Part shown: positions 10,479 through 25,600 of the stretch, in pieces
Numbering within the stretch: position 1 is the first letter of the stretch
Layout of the letters: each line of letters opens with the position of its first letter
Source of the DNA: Hippophae tibetana
Lineage: Eukaryota; Streptophyta; Magnoliopsida; Rosales; Elaeagnaceae
Length of the DNA: 64,000 nucleotides
NCBI GenBank assembly: GCA_037013495.1
Contig: CM072803.1
Coordinates: 48,683,627-48,747,626 of the forward strand
Direction: 5' to 3'
Program-made: the position numbers and the translations under genes
The notes under the pieces: generated by a model
The model's input: only the letters and a program-made list of their open reading frames with translations
Told to the model about the DNA's origin: nothing
The model's database searches: none

Positions 10479-13400
10479 ATGGACGAGGATAATATTTTCC
10501 ATCATATTTCTCTACTTTTTACTCTTAGAATAGGTTTGGAACGAACATTCTTAGGGAGAAAAGGGATAACCAAAGTCAAATTAATTACGATGCCATCCAA
10601 CAAAACCAGAATAACTTATAAATAAGTTAAAAATATTAATGTCAAAAAGGAGTTGAAAATGAGAATTGTTTATTTGTTATTTAGAATAATGAACAAAATT
10701 TGAAATTTTAATAGTTCTGGATCTTAAGACATAGTAAATTTCAATTAAATATATCATAAATAAAAGGAAATAAAACGTGTAGTATTTATTCCACCAACTT
10801 TCTTTTTTAAAATAGACATGAGAAAATGATTATGTTTTATTTCTCCCTTATTTATTTTTCCCCATGATCTATGATTATTTTTTTTTTACCTTTGTAAGTC
10901 TTAATACCCAGCACTCGCAAATTCATGCAAATTTTATTACCTCCCTTCCAAATGGAAAATGTGATGGGAAATGGTTGTTTTAGACATCATTTGTAAACCT
11001 TTTGTTACATAGCTAGCAAAAATTGCAATTATGGACGAGGATAATATTTTCCATCATATTTCTATACTTTTTACTCTTAGAATGGGTTTGGAACCAATAT
11101 TCTTAGGGAGAAAAGGGATAACCAAAGTCAAATTAATTGCGATGCCATCCAACAAAAGAAGAATAACTTATAAATAAGTTAAAAATATTAATCTCAAAAA
11201 GGAGTTGAAAATGAGAATTGTTTATTTGTTATTTAGAATAATGAACAAAATTTAAAATTTTAATAGTTTTGCATCTTAAGACATAGTAAATTTCAATTAA
11301 ATATATCATAAATAAAAGGAAATAAAACGTGTAGTATTTATTCCGCCGACTTTCTTTTTTAAAATAGACATGAGAAAATGATTATGTTTTATTTCTCCCT
11401 TATTTATTTGTCCCTTATTTATTTTTCCCCAAGATCTATGATTATTATTTTTCTACCTTTGTAAGTCTTAATACCCAGCACTCGCAAATTCATGCAAATT
11501 TTATTACCTCCCTTCCAAATGGAAAATGTGATGGGAAATGGTTGTTTTAGACATCACTTGTAAACTTTTTGTTACATAGCTAGCAAAAATTGCAATTATG
11601 GACGAGGATAATATTTTCCATCATATTTCTCTACTTTTTACTCTTAAAATGGGTTTGGCACCAACATTCTTAGGTAGAAAAGGGATAACCAAAGTCAAAT
11701 TAATTGCGATGCCATCCAAAAAAAACCAGAATAACTTATAAATAAGTTAAAAATATTAATCTCAAAAAGGAGTTGAAAATGAGAATGGTTTATTTGTTAT
11801 TTAGAATAATGAACAAAATTTGAAATTTTAATAGTTTTGCATCTTGAGACATAGTAAATTTCAATTAAATATATCATCAATAAAGGGAAATAAAACGTGT
11901 TGTATTTATTCCCCCAACTTTCTTTTTTAAAATAGACATGAGAAAATGATTATGTTTTATTTCTCCCTTATTTATTTTTCTCCATGATCTATGATTATTT
12001 TTTTACCTTTGTAAGTCTTAATACCCAACACTCGCAAATTCATGCAAATTTTATTACCTTCCTTCCAATGGAAAATGTGATGGAAAATGATTGTTTTAGA
12101 CATCATTTGTAAACTTTTTGATACATAGCTAACAAAAATTGCAATTATGGACGAGGATAATATTTTCCATCATATTTCTCTACTTTTTACTCTTAGAATA
12201 GGTTTGGAACGAACATTCTTAGGGAGAAACGGGATAACCAAAGTCAAATTAATTACGATGCCATCCAACAAAACCAGAATAACTTATAAATAAGTTAAAA
12301 ATCATAATGTCAAAAAGGAGTTGAAAATGAGAATTGTTTATTTGTTATTTAGAATAATGAACAAAATTTGAAATTTTAATAGTTCTGCATCTTAAGACAT
12401 AGTAAATTTCAATTAAATATATCATAAATAAAAGGAAATAAAACGTGTAGTATTTATTCCGCCAACTTTCTTTTTTAAAATAAACATGAGAAAATGATTA
12501 TGTTTTATTTCTCCCTTATTTATTTTTCTCCATGATCTATGATTATTTTTTTACCTTTGTAAGTCTTAATACCCAGCACTCGCAAATTCACGCAAATTTT
12601 ATTACCTCCCTTCCAATTGAAAATGTGATGGAAAATGGTTGTTTTAGACATCATTTGTAAAGTTTTTGTTACATAGCTAGCAAAAATTGCAATTATGGAC
12701 GAGGATAATATTTTCCATCATATTTCTCTACTTTTTACCCTTAGAATAGGTTTGGAACGAACATTTTTAGGGAGAAAAGGGATAACCAAAGTCAAATTAA
12801 TTACGATGCCATCCAACAAAACCAGAATAACTTATAAATAAGATAAAAATATTAATGTCAAAAAGGAGTTGAAAATGAGAATTGTTTATTTGTTATTTAG
12901 AATAATGAACAAAATTTGAAATTTTAATAGTTTTGCATCTTGAGACATAGTAAATTTCAATTAAATATATCATCAATAAAGGGAAATAAAACGTGTAGTA
13001 TTTATTCCCCCAACTTTCTTTTTTAAAATAGACATGAGAAAATGATTATGTTTTATTTCTCCCTTATTTATTTTTCTCCATGATCTATGATTATTTTTTT
13101 ACCTTTGTAAGTCTTAATACCCAGCACTCGCAAATTCATGCAAATTTTATTACCTCCCTTCCAATTGAAAATGTGATGGAAAATTGTTGTTTTAGACATC
13201 ATATGTAAACTTTTTGATACATAGCTAGCAAAAATTGCAATTATGGACGAGGATAATATTTTCCATCATATTTCTCTACTTTTTACTCTTAGAATGGGTT
13301 TGGAACCAACATTCTTACGTAGAAAAGGGATAACCAAAGTCAAATTAATTGCGATGCCATCCAACAAAACCAGAATAACTTATAAATAAGTTAAAAATAT

Positions 13401-13790
13401 TAATCTCAAAAAGGAGTTGAAAATGAGAATGGTTTATTTGTTATTTAGAATAATGAACAAAATTTGAAATTTTAATAGTTTTGCATCTTGAGACATAGTA
13501 AATTTCAATTAAATATATCATAAATAAAAGGAAATAAAACGTGTAGTATTTATTCCGCCAACTTTCTTTTTTAAAATAGACATGAGAAAATGATTATGTT
13601 TTATTTCTCCCTTATTTATTATTCTCCATGATCTATGATTATTTTTTTACCTTTGTAAGTCTTAATACCCAGCACTCGCAAATTCATGCAAATTTTATTA
13701 CCTCCCTTCCAATTGAAAATGTGATGGAAAATGGTTGTTTTAGACATCATTTGTAAACTTTTTGATACATAGCTAGCAAAAATTATAATT
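10479..13790 (+). repeat. 3312-bp six-monomer unit A-B-C-D-E-F, copy 1
   Basis: Monomer starts: 10479 (A), 11031 (B, 567 bases), 11598 (C), 12147 (D), 12695 (E), 13243 (F). D here has the full anchor, gctaacaaaa just before it, agaaacggg, aaatcataatg and ataaacatg, and lacks the 15-base insertion seen in D at 3314. E has acccttagaatagg, aacattttta and aagataaaaa. B shares private changes (aaaagaagaa, aatttaaaattt) with the B at 18202, and the B ending shares gacatcacttg with the same copy. The unit therefore belongs with 17650-20961 as a longer-range duplicate at a spacing of 7171 bases. Confidence 0.92.
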
Positions 13791-16700
13791 ATGGACGAGG
13801 ATAATATTTTCCATCATATTTCTCTACTTTTTACTCTTAGAATAGGTTTGGAACGAACATTCTTAGGGAGAAAAGGGATAACCAAAGTCAAATTAATTAC
13901 GATGCCATCCAACAAAACCAGAATAACTTATAAATAAGTTAAAAATATTAATGTCAAAAAGGAGTTGAAAATGAGAATTGTTTATTTGTTATTTAGAATA
14001 ATGAACAAAATTTGAAATTTTAATAGTTCTGGATCTTAAGACATAGTAAATTTCAATTAAATATATCATAAATAAAAGGAAATAAAACGTGTAGTATTTA
14101 TTCCACCAACTTTCTTTTTTAAAATAGACATGAGAAAATGATTATGTTTTATTTCTCCCTTATTTATTTTTCCCCATGATCTATGATTATTTTTTTTTAC
14201 CTTTGTAAGTCTTAATACCCAGCACTCGCAAATTCATGCAAATTTTATTACCTCCCTTCCAAATGGAAAATGTGATGGGAAATGGTTGTTTTAGACATCA
14301 TTTGTAAACCTTTTGTTACATAGCTAGCAAAAATTGCAATTATGGACGAGGATAATATTTTCCATCATATTTCTATACTTTTTACTCTTAGAATGGGTTT
14401 GGAACCAATATTCTTAGGGAGAAAAGGGATAACCAAAGTCAAATTAATTGCGATGCCATCCAACAAAACCAGAATAACTTATAAATAAGTTAAAAATATT
14501 AATCTCAAAAAGGAGTTGAAAATGAGAATTGTTTATTTGTTATTTAGAATAATGAACAAAATTTGAAATTTTAATAGTTTTGCATCTTAAGACATAGTAA
14601 ATTTCAATTAAATATATCATAAATAAAAGGAAATAAAACGTGTAGTATTTATTCCGCCGACTTTCTTTTTTAAAATAGACATGAGAAAATGATTATGTTT
14701 TATTTCTCCCTTATTTATTTGTCCCTTATTTATTTTTCCCCATGATCTATGATTATTATTTTTCTACCTTTGTAAGTCTTAATACCCAGCACTCGCAAAT
14801 TCATGCAAATTTTATTACCTCCCTTCCAAATGGAAAATGTGATGGGAAATGGTTGTTTTAGACATCATTTGTAAACTTTTTGTTACATAGCTAGCAAAAA
14901 TTGCAATTATGGACGAGGATAATATTTTCCATCATATTTCTCTACTTTTTACTCTTAAAATGGGTTTGGCACCAACATTCTTAGGTAGAAAAGGGATAAC
15001 CAAAGTCAAATTAATTGCGATGCCATCCAAAAAAAACCAGAATAACTTATAAATAAGTTAAAAATATTAATCTCAAAAAGGAGTTGAAAATGAGAATGGT
15101 TTATTTGTTATTTAGAATAATGAACAAAATTTGAAATTTTAATAGTTTTGCATCTTGAGACATAGTAAATTTCAATTAAATATATCATCAATAAAGGGAA
15201 ATAAAACGTGTTGTATTTATTCCCCCAACTTTCTTTTTTAAAATAGACATGAGAAAATGATTATGTTTTATTTCTCCCTTATTTATTTTTCTCCATGATC
15301 TATGATTATTTTTTTACCTTTGTAAGTCTTAATACCCAACACTCGCAAATTCATGCAAATTTTATTACCTTCCTTCCAATGGAAAATGTGATGGAAAATG
15401 ATTGTTTTAGACATCATTTGTAAACTTTTTGATACATAGCTAACAAAAATTGCAATTATGGACGAGGATAATATTTTCCATCATATTTCTCTACTTTTTA
15501 CTCTTAGAATAGGTTTGGAACGAACATTCTTAGGGAGAAACGGGATAACCAAAGTCAAATTAATTACGATGCCATCCAACAAAACCAGAATAACTTATAA
15601 ATAAGTTAAAAATCATAATGTCAAAAAGGAGTTGAAAATGAGAATTGTTTATTTGTTATTTAGAATAATGAACAAAATTTGAAATTTTAATAGTTGTGCA
15701 TCTTAAGACATAGTAAATTTCAATTAAATATATCATAAATAAAAGGAAATAAAACGTGTAGTATTTATTCCGCCAACTTTCTTTTTTAAAATAAACATGA
15801 GAAAATGATTATGTTTTATTTCTCCCTTATTTATTTTTCTCCATGATCTATGATTATTTTTTTACCTTTGTAAGTCTTAATACCCAGCACTCGCAAATTC
15901 ATGCAAATTTTATTACCTCCCTTCCAATTGAAAATGTGATGGAAAATGGTTGTTTTAGACATCATTTGTAAAGTTTTTGTTACATAGCTAGCAAAAATTG
16001 CAATTATGGACGAGGATAATATTTTCCATCATATTTCTCTACTTTTTACCCTTAGAATAGGTTTGGAACGAACATTTTTAGGGAGAAAAGGGATAACCAA
16101 AGTCAAATTAATTACGATGCCATCCAACAAAACCAGAATAACTTATAAATAAGATAAAAATATTAATGTCAAAAAGGAGTTGAAATTGAGAATTGTTTAT
16201 TTGTTATTTAGAATAATGAACAAAATTTGAAATTTTAATAGTTTTGCATCTTGAGACATAGTAAATTTCAATTAAATATATCATCAATAAAGGGAAATAA
16301 AACGTGTAGTATTTATTCCCCCAACTTTCTTTTTTAAAATAGACATGAGAAAATGATTATGTTTTATTTCTCCCTTATTTATTTTTCTCCATGATCTATG
16401 ATTATTTTTTTACCTTTGTAAGTCTTAATACCCAGCACTCGCAAATTCATGCAAATTTTATTACCTCCCTTCCAATTGAAAATGTGATGGAAAATTGTTG
16501 TTTTAGACATCATATGTAAACTTTTTGATACATAGCTAGCAAAAATTGCAATTATGGACGAGGATAATATTTTCCATCATATTTCTCTACTTTTTACTCT
16601 TAGAATGGGTTTGGAACCAACATTCTTACGTAGAAAAGGGATAACCAAAGTCAAATTAATTGCGATGCCATCCAACAAAACCAGAATAACTTATAAATAA

Positions 16701-17649
16701 GTTAAAAATATTAATGTCAAAAAGGAGTTGAAAATGAGAATTGTTTATTTGTTATTTAGAATAATGAACAGAATTTGAAATTTTAATAGTTCTGGATCTT
16801 AAGACATAGTAAATTTCAATTAAATATATCATAAATAAAAGGAAATAAAACGTGTAGTATTTATTCCGCCAACTTTCTTTTTTAAAATAGACATGAGAAA
16901 ATGATTATGTTTTATTTCTCCCTTATTTATTTTTCTCCATGATCTATGATTATTTTTTTACCTTTGTAAGTCTTAATACCCCGCACTCGCAAATTCATGC
17001 AAATTTTATTACCTCCCTTCCAATTGAAAATGTGATGGAAAATGGTTGTTTTAGACATCATTTGTAAACTTTTTGATACATAGCTAGCAAAAATTGCAAT
17101 TATGGACGAGGATAATATTTTCCATCATATTTCTCTACTTTTTACTCTTAGAATAGGTTTTTAACGAACATTCTTAGGGAGAAAAGGACTAACCAATGTC
17201 AAATTAATTACGATGCCATCCAACAAAACTAGAATAACTTATAAATAAGGTAAAAATATTAATGTCAAAAAGGAGTTGAAAATGAGAATTGTTTATTTGT
17301 TATTTAGAATAATGAACAAAATTTGAAATTTTAATAGTTCTGCATCTTAAGACATAGTAAATTTCAATTAAATATATCATAAATAAAAGGAAATAAAACG
17401 TGTAGTATTTATTCCGCCAACTTTCTTTTTTAAAATAGATATGAGAAAATGATTATGTTTTATTTCTCCCTTATTTATTTTTCTCCATGATCTATGATTA
17501 TTTTTTTACCTTTGTAAGTCTTAATACCCTGCACTCGCAAATTCATGCAAATTTTATTACCTCCCTTCCAATTGAAAATGTGATGGAAAATGGTTGTTTT
17601 AGACATCATTTGTAAACTTTTTGATACATAGCTAGCAAAAATTATAATT
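13791..17649 (+). repeat. 3859-bp unit A-B-C-D-E-F/G-H
   Basis: Monomer starts: 13791 (A), 14342 (B), 14909 (C), 15458 (D), 16006 (E), 16554 (F/G hybrid), 17102 (H). The hybrid begins as F (cttacgtag, attgcgatg) and becomes G by about 16715 (taatgtc, then aacagaatttg, tctggatct, taccccgcac). One monomer is missing relative to A to H, and the joint lies inside the hybrid, which is what unequal exchange between an F and a G would leave. A is one T shorter in its T run (551 bases). E has a private gaaattgag. Confidence 0.9.
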
Positions 17650-20600
17650 ATGGACGAGGATAATATTTTCCATCATATTTCTTTACTTTTTACTCTTAGA
17701 ATAGGTTTGGAACGAACATTCTTAGGGAGAAAAGGGATAACCAAAGTCAAATTAATTACGATGCCATCCAACAAAACCAGAATAACTTATAAATAAGTTA
17801 AAAATATTAATGTCAAAAAGGAGTTGAAAATGAGAATTGTTTATTTGTTATTTAGAATAATGAACAAAATTTGAAATTTTAATAGTTCTGGATCTTAAGA
17901 CATAGTAAATTTCAATTAAATATATCATAAATAAAAGGAAATAAAACGTGTAGTATTTATTCCACCAACTTTCTTTTTTAAAATAGACATGAGAAAATGA
18001 TTATGTTTTATTTCTCCCTTATTTATTTTTCCCCATGATCTATGATTATTTTTTTTTTACCTTTGTAAGTCTTAATACCCAGCACTCGCAAATTCATGCA
18101 AATTTTATTACCTCCCTTCCAAATGGAAAATGTGATGGGAAATGGTTGTTTTAGACATCATTTGTAAACCTTTTGTTACATAGCTAGCAAAAATTGCAAT
18201 TATGGACGAGGATAATATTTTCCATCATATTTCTATACTTTTTACTCTTAGAATGGGTTTGGAACCAATATTCTTAGGGAGAAAAGGGATAACCAAAGTC
18301 AAATTAATTGCGATGCCATCCAACAAAAGAAGAATAACTTATAAATAAGTTAAAAATATTAATCTCAAAAAGGAGTTGAAAATGAGAATTGTTTATTTGT
18401 TATTTAGAATAATGAACAAAATTTAAAATTTTAATAGTTTTGCATCTTAAGACATAGTAAATTTCAATTAAATATATCATAAATAAAAGGAAATAAAACG
18501 TGTAGTATTTATTCCGCCGACTTTCTTTTTTAAAATAGACATGAGAAAATGATTATGTTTTATTTCTCCCTTATTTATTTGTCCCTTATTTATTTTTCCC
18601 CATGATCTATGATTATTATTTTTCTACCTTTGTAAGTCTTAATACCCAGCACTCGCAAATTCATGCAAATTTTATTACCTCCCTTCCAAATGGAAAATGT
18701 GATGGGAAATGGTTGTTTTAGACATCACTTGTAAACTTTTTGTTACATAGCTAGCAAAAATTGCAATTATGGACGAGGATAATATTTTCCATCATATTTC
18801 TCTACTTTTTACTCTTAAAATGGGTTTGGCACCAACATTCTTAGGTAGAAAAGGGATAACCAAAGTCAAATTAATTGCGATGCCATCCAAAAAAAACCAG
18901 AATAACTTATAAATAAGTTAAAAATATTAATCTCAAAAAGGAGTTGAAAATGAGAATGGTTTATTTGTTATTTAGAATAATGAACAAAATTTGAAATTTT
19001 AATAGTTTTGCATCTTGAGACATAGTAAATTTCAATTAAATATATCATCAATAAAGGGAAATAAAACGTGTTGTATTTATTCCCCCAACTTTCTTTTTTA
19101 AAATAGACATGAGAAAATGATTATGTTTTATTTCTCCCTTATTTATTTTTCTCCATGATCTATGATTATTTTTTTACCTTTGTAAGTCTTAATACCCAAC
19201 ACTCGCAAATTCATGCAAATTTTATTACCTTCCTTCCAATGGAAAATGTGATGGAAAATGATTGTTTTAGACATCATTTGTAAACTTTTTGATACATAGC
19301 TAACAAAAATTGCAATTATGGACGAGGATAATATTTTCCATCATATTTCTCTACTTTTTACTCTTAGAATAGGTTTGGAACGAACATTCTTAGGGAGAAA
19401 CGGGATAACCAAAGTCAAATTAATTACGATGCCATCCAACAAAACCAGAATAACTTATAAATAAGTTAAAAATCATAATGTCAAAAAGGAGTTGAAAATG
19501 AGAATTGTTTATTTGTTATTTAGAATAATGAACAAAATTTGAAATTTTAATAGTTCTGCATCTTAAGACATAGTAAATTTCAATTAAATATATCATAAAT
19601 AAAAGGAAATAAAACGTGTAGTATTTATTCCGCCAACTTTCTTTTTTAAAATAAACATGAGAAAATGATTATGTTTTATTTCTCCCTTATTTATTTTTCT
19701 CCATGATCTATGATTATTTTTTTACCTTTGTAAGTCTTAATACCCAGCACTCGCAAATTCATGCAAATTTTATTACCTCCCTTCCAATTGAAAATGTGAT
19801 GGAAAATGGTTGTTTTAGACATCATTTGTAAAGTTTTTGTTACATAGCTAGCAAAAATTGCAATTATGGACGAGGATAATATTTTCCATCATATTTCTCT
19901 ACTTTTTACCCTTAGAATAGGTTTGGAACGAACATTTTTAGGGAGAAAAGGGATAACCAAAGTCAAATTAATTACGATGCCATCCAACAAAACCAGAATA
20001 ACTTATAAATAAGATAAAAATATTAATGTCAAAAAGGAGTTGAAAATGAGAATTGTTTATTTGTTATTTAGAATAATGAACAAAATTTGAAATTTTAATA
20101 GTTTTGCATCTTGAGACATAGTAAATTTCAATTAAATATATCATCAATAAAGGGAAATAAAACGTGTAGTATTTATTCCCCCAACTTTCTTTTTTAAAAT
20201 AGACATGAGAAAATGATTATGTTTTATTTCTCCCTTATTTATTTTTCTCCATGATCTATGATTATTTTTTTACCTTTGTAAGTCTTAATACCCAGCACTC
20301 GCAAATTCATGCAAATTTTATTACCTCCCTTCCAATTGAAAATGTGATGGAAAATTGTTGTTTTAGACATCATATGTAAACTTTTTGATACATAGCTAGC
20401 AAAAATTGCAATTATGGACGAGGATAATATTTTCCATCATATTTCTCTACTTTTTACTCTTAGAATGGGTTTGGAACCAACATTCTTACGTAGAAAAGGG
20501 ATAACCAAAGTCAAATTAATTGCGATGCCATCCAACAAAACCAGAATAACTTATAAATAAGTTAAAAATATTAATCTCAAAAAGGAGTTGAAAATGAGAA

Positions 20601-20961
20601 TGGTTTATTTGTTATTTAGAATAATGAACAAAATTTGAAATTTTAATAGTTTTGCATCTTGAGACATAGTAAATTTCAATTAAATATATCATAAATAAAA
20701 GGAAATAAAACGTGTAGTATTTATTCCGCCAACTTTCTTTTTTAAAATAGACATGAGAAAATGATTATGTTTTATTTCTCCCTTATTTATTATTCTCCAT
20801 GATCTATGATTATTTTTTTACCTTTGTAAGTCTTAATACCCAGCACTCGCAAATTCATGCAAATTTTATTACCTCCCTTCCAATTGAAAATGTGATGGAA
20901 AATGGTTGTTTTAGACATCATTTGTAAACTTTTTGATACATAGCTAGCAAAAATTATAATT
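17650..20961 (+). repeat. 3312-bp six-monomer unit A-B-C-D-E-F, copy 2
   Basis: Monomer starts: 17650 (A), 18202 (B), 18769 (C), 19318 (D), 19866 (E), 20414 (F), each exactly 7171 bases after its partner at 10479-13790. Shared private variants (aaaagaagaa, aatttaaaattt, gacatcacttg) show direct common descent. Small differences remain: copy 1 has aagatctatg where this copy has catgatctatg, and copy 1 has a private attcacgcaaat in D. Confidence 0.92.
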
Positions 20962-22629
20962 ATGGACGAGGATAATATTTTCCATCATATTTCTCTACTT
21001 TTTACTCTTAGAATAGGTTTGGAACGAACATTCTTAGGGAGAAAAGGGATAACCAAAGTCAAATTAATTACGATGCCATCCAACAAAACCAGAATAACTT
21101 ATAAATAAGTTAAAAATATTAATGTCAAAAAGGAGTTGAAAATGAGAATTGTTTATTTGTTATTTAGAATAATGAACAAAATTTGAAATTTTAATAGTTC
21201 TGGATCTTAAGACATAGTAAATTTCAATTAAATATATCATAAATAAAAGGAAATAAAACGTGTAGTATTTATTCCACCAACTTTCTTTTTTAAAATAGAC
21301 ATGAGAAAATGATTATGTTTTATTTCTCCCTTATTTATTTTTCCCCATGATCTATGATTATTTTTTTTTTACCTTTGTAAGTCTTAATACCCAGCACTCG
21401 CAAATTCATGCAAATTTTATTACCTCCCTTCCAAATGGAAAATGTGATGGGAAATGGTGGTTTTAGACATCATTTGTAAACCTTTTGTTACATAGCTAGC
21501 AAAAATTGCAATTATGGACGAGGATAATATTTTCCATCATATTTCTATACTTTTTACTCTTAGAATGGGTTTGGAACCAATATTCTTAGGGAGAAAAGGG
21601 ATAACCAAAGTCAAATTAATTGCGATGCCATCCAACAAAACCAGAATAACTTATAAATAAGTTAAAAATATTAATCTCAAAAAGGAGTTGAAAATGAGAA
21701 TTGTTTATTTGTGATTTAGAATAATGAACAAAATTTGAAATTTTAATAGTTTTGCATCTTAAGACATAGTAAATTTCAATTAAATATATCATAAATAAAA
21801 GGAAATAAAATGTGTAGTATTTATTCCGCCGACTTTCTTTTTTAAAATAGACATGAGAAAATGATTATGTTTTATTTCTCCCTTATTTATTTGTCCCTTA
21901 TTTATTTTTCCCCATGATCTATGATTATTATTTTTCTACCTTTGTAAGTCTTAATACCCAGCACTCGCAAATTCATGCAAATTTTATTACCTCCCTTCCA
22001 AATGCAAAATGTGATGGGAAATGGTTGTTTTAGACATCATTTGTAAACTTTTTGTTACATAGCTAGCAAAAATTGCAATTATGGACGAGGATAATATTTT
22101 CCATCATATTTCTCTACTTTTTACTCTTAAAATGGGTTTGGCACCAACATTCTTAGGTAGAAAAGGGATAACCAAAGTCAAATTAATTGCGATGCCATCC
22201 AAAAAAAACCAGAATAACTTATAAATAAGTTAAAAATATTAATCTCAAAAAGGAGTTGAAAATGAGAATGGTTTATTTGTTATTTAGAATAATGAACAAA
22301 ATTTGAAATTTTAATAGTTTTGCATCTTGAGACATAGTAAATTTCAATTAAATATATCATCAATAAAGGGAAATAAAACGTGTTGTATTTATTCCCCCAA
22401 CTTTCTTTTTTAAAATAGACATGAGAAAATGATTATGTTTTATTTCTCCCTTATTTATTTTTCTCCATGATCTATGATTATTTTTTTACCTTTGTAAGTC
22501 TTAATACCCAGCACTCGCAAATTCATGCAAATTTTATTACCTTCCTTCCAATGGAAAATGTGATGGAAAATGATTGTTTTAGACATCATTTGTAAACTTT
22601 TTGATACATAGCTAGCAAAAATTGCAATT
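20962..22629 (+). repeat. Left domain, monomers 39-41: truncated A-B-C unit
   Basis: Monomer starts: 20962 (A), 21514 (B, 567 bases), 22081 (C). The C monomer keeps its full C ending (ccttccttccaatgg, gattgttttag) and is followed directly by a G monomer at 22630, so D, E and F are missing. Private substitutions include ggtggttttag in A, and tttgtgattt, aaaatgtgtag and aatgcaaaatg around B. Confidence 0.88.
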
Positions 22630-25600
22630 ATGGACGAGGATAATATTTGCCATCATATTTCTCTACTTTTTACTCTTAGAATAGGTTTGGAACGAACATT
22701 CTTAGGGAGAAAAGGGATAACCAAAGTCAAATTAATTACGATGCCATCCAACAAAACCAGAATAACTTATAAATAAGTTAAAAATATTAATGTCAAAAAG
22801 GAGTTGAAAATGAGAATTGTTTATTTGTTATTTAGAATAATGAACAGAATTTGAAATTTTAATAGTTCTGGATCTTAAGACATAGTAAATTTCAATTAAA
22901 TATATCATAAATAAAAGGAAATAAAACGTGTAGTATTTATTCCGCCAACTTTCTTTTTTAAAATAGACATGAGAAAATGATTATGTTTTATTTCTCCCTT
23001 ATTTATTTTTCTCCATGATCTATGATTATTTTTTTACCTTTGTAAGTCTTAATACCCAGCACTCGCAAATTCATGCAAATTTTATTACCTCCCTTCCAAT
23101 TGAAAATGTGATGGAAAATGGTTGTTTTAGACATCATTTGTAAACTTTTTGATACATAGCTAGCAAAAATTGCAATTATGGACGAGGATAATATTTTCCA
23201 TCATATTTCTCTACTTTTTACTCTTAGAATAGGTTTTTAACGAACATTCTTAGGGAGAAAAGGGATAACCAAAGTCAAATTAATTACGATGCCATCCAAC
23301 AAAACCAGAATAACTTATAAATAAGTTAAAAATATTAATGTCAAAAAGGAGTTGAAAATGAGAATTGTTTATTTGTTATTTAGAATAATGAACAAAATTT
23401 GAAATTTTAATAGTTCTGGATCTTAAGACATAGTAAATTTCAATTAAATATATCATAAATAAAAGGAAATAAAACGTGTAGTATTTATTCCGCCAACTTT
23501 CTTTTTTAAAATAGATATGAGAAAATGATTATGTTTTATTTCTCCCTTATTTATTTTTCTCCATGATCTATGATTATTTTTTTACCTTTGTAAGTCTTAA
23601 TACCCAGCACTCGCAAATTCATGCAAATTTTATTACCTCCCTTCCAATTGAAAATGTGATGGAAAATGGTTGTTTTAGACATCATTTGTAAACTTTTTGA
23701 TACATAGCTAGCAAAAATTATAATTATGGACGAGGATAATATTTTCCATCATATTTCTCTACTTTTTACTCTTAGAATAGGTTTGGAACGAACATTCTTA
23801 GGGAGAAAAGGGATAACCAAAGTCAAATTAATTACGATGCCATCCAACAAAACCAGAATAACTTATAAATAAGTTAAAAATATTAATGTCAAAAAGGAGT
23901 TGAAAATGAGAATTGTTTATTTGTTATTTAGAATAATGAACAAAATTTGAAATTTTAATAGTTCTGGATCTTAAGACATAGTAAATTTCAATTAAATATA
24001 TCATAAATAAAAGGAAATAAAACGTGTAGTATTTATTCCACCAACTTTCTTTTTTAAAATAGACATGAGAAAATGATTATGTTTTATTTCTCCCTTATTT
24101 ATTTTTCCCCATGATCTATGATTTTTTTTTTTTTACCTTTGTAAGTCTTAATACCCAGCACTCGCAAATTCATGCAAATTTTATTACCTCCCTTCCAAAT
24201 GGAAAATGTGATGGGAAATGGTTGTTTTAGACATCATTTGTAAACCTTTTGTTACATAGCTAGCAAAAATTGCAATTATGGACGAGGATAATATTTTCCA
24301 TCATATTTCTATACTTTTTACTCTTAGAATATGTTTGGAACCAATATTCTTAGGGAGAAAAGGGATAACCAAAGTCAAATTAATTGCGATGCCATCCAAC
24401 AAAACCAGAATAACTTATAAATAAGTTAAAAATATTAATCTCAAAAAGGAGTTGAAAATGAGAATTGTTTATTTGTTATTTAGAATAATGAACAAAATTT
24501 GAAATTTTAATAGTTTTGCATCTTAAGACATAGTAAATTTCAATTAAATATATCATAAATAAAAGGAAATAAAACGTGTAGTATTTATTCCGCCGACTTT
24601 CTTTTTTAAAATAGACATGAGAAAATGATTATGTTTTATTTCTCCCTTATTTATTTGTCCCTTATTTATTTTTCCCCATGATCTATGATTATTATTTTTC
24701 TACCTTTGTAAGTCTTAATACCCAGCACTCGCAAATTCATGCAAATTTTATTACCTCCCTTCCAAATGGAAAATGTGATGGGAAATGGTTGTTTTAGACA
24801 TCATTTGTAAACTTTTTGTTACATAGCTAGCAAAAATTGCAATTATGGACGAGGATAATATTTTCCATCATATTTCTCTACTTTTTACTCTTAAAATGGG
24901 TTTGGCACCAACATTCTTAGGTAGAAAAGGGATAACCAAAGTCAAATTAATTGCGATGCCATCCAAAAAAAACCAGAATAACTTATAAATAAGTTAAAAA
25001 TATTAATCTCAAAAAGGAGTTGAAAATGAGAATGGTTTATTTGTTATTTATAATAATGAACAAAATTTGAAATTTTAATAGTTTTGCATCTTGAGACATA
25101 GTAAATTTCAATTAAATATATCATCAATAAAGGGAAATAAAACGTGTTGTATTTATTCCCCCAACTTTCTTTTTTAAAATAGACATGAGAAAATGATTAT
25201 GTTTTATTTCTCCCTTATTTATTTTTCTCCATGATCTATGATTATTTTTTTACCTTTGTAAGTCTTAATACCCAGCACTCGCAAATTCATGCAAATTTTA
25301 TTACCTTCCTTCCAATGGATAATGTGATGGAAAATGATTGTTTTAGACATCATTTGTAAACTTTTTGATACATAGCTAGCAAAAATTGCAATTATGGACG
25401 AGGATAATATTTTCCATCATATTTCTCTACTTTTTACTCTTAGAATAGGTTTGGAACGAACATTCTTAGGGAGAAACGGGATAACCAAAGTCAAATTAAT
25501 TACGATGCCATCCAACAAAACCAGAATAACTTATAAATAAGTTAAAAATCATAATGTCAAAAAGGAGTTGAAAATGAGAATTGTTTATTTGTTATTTAGA

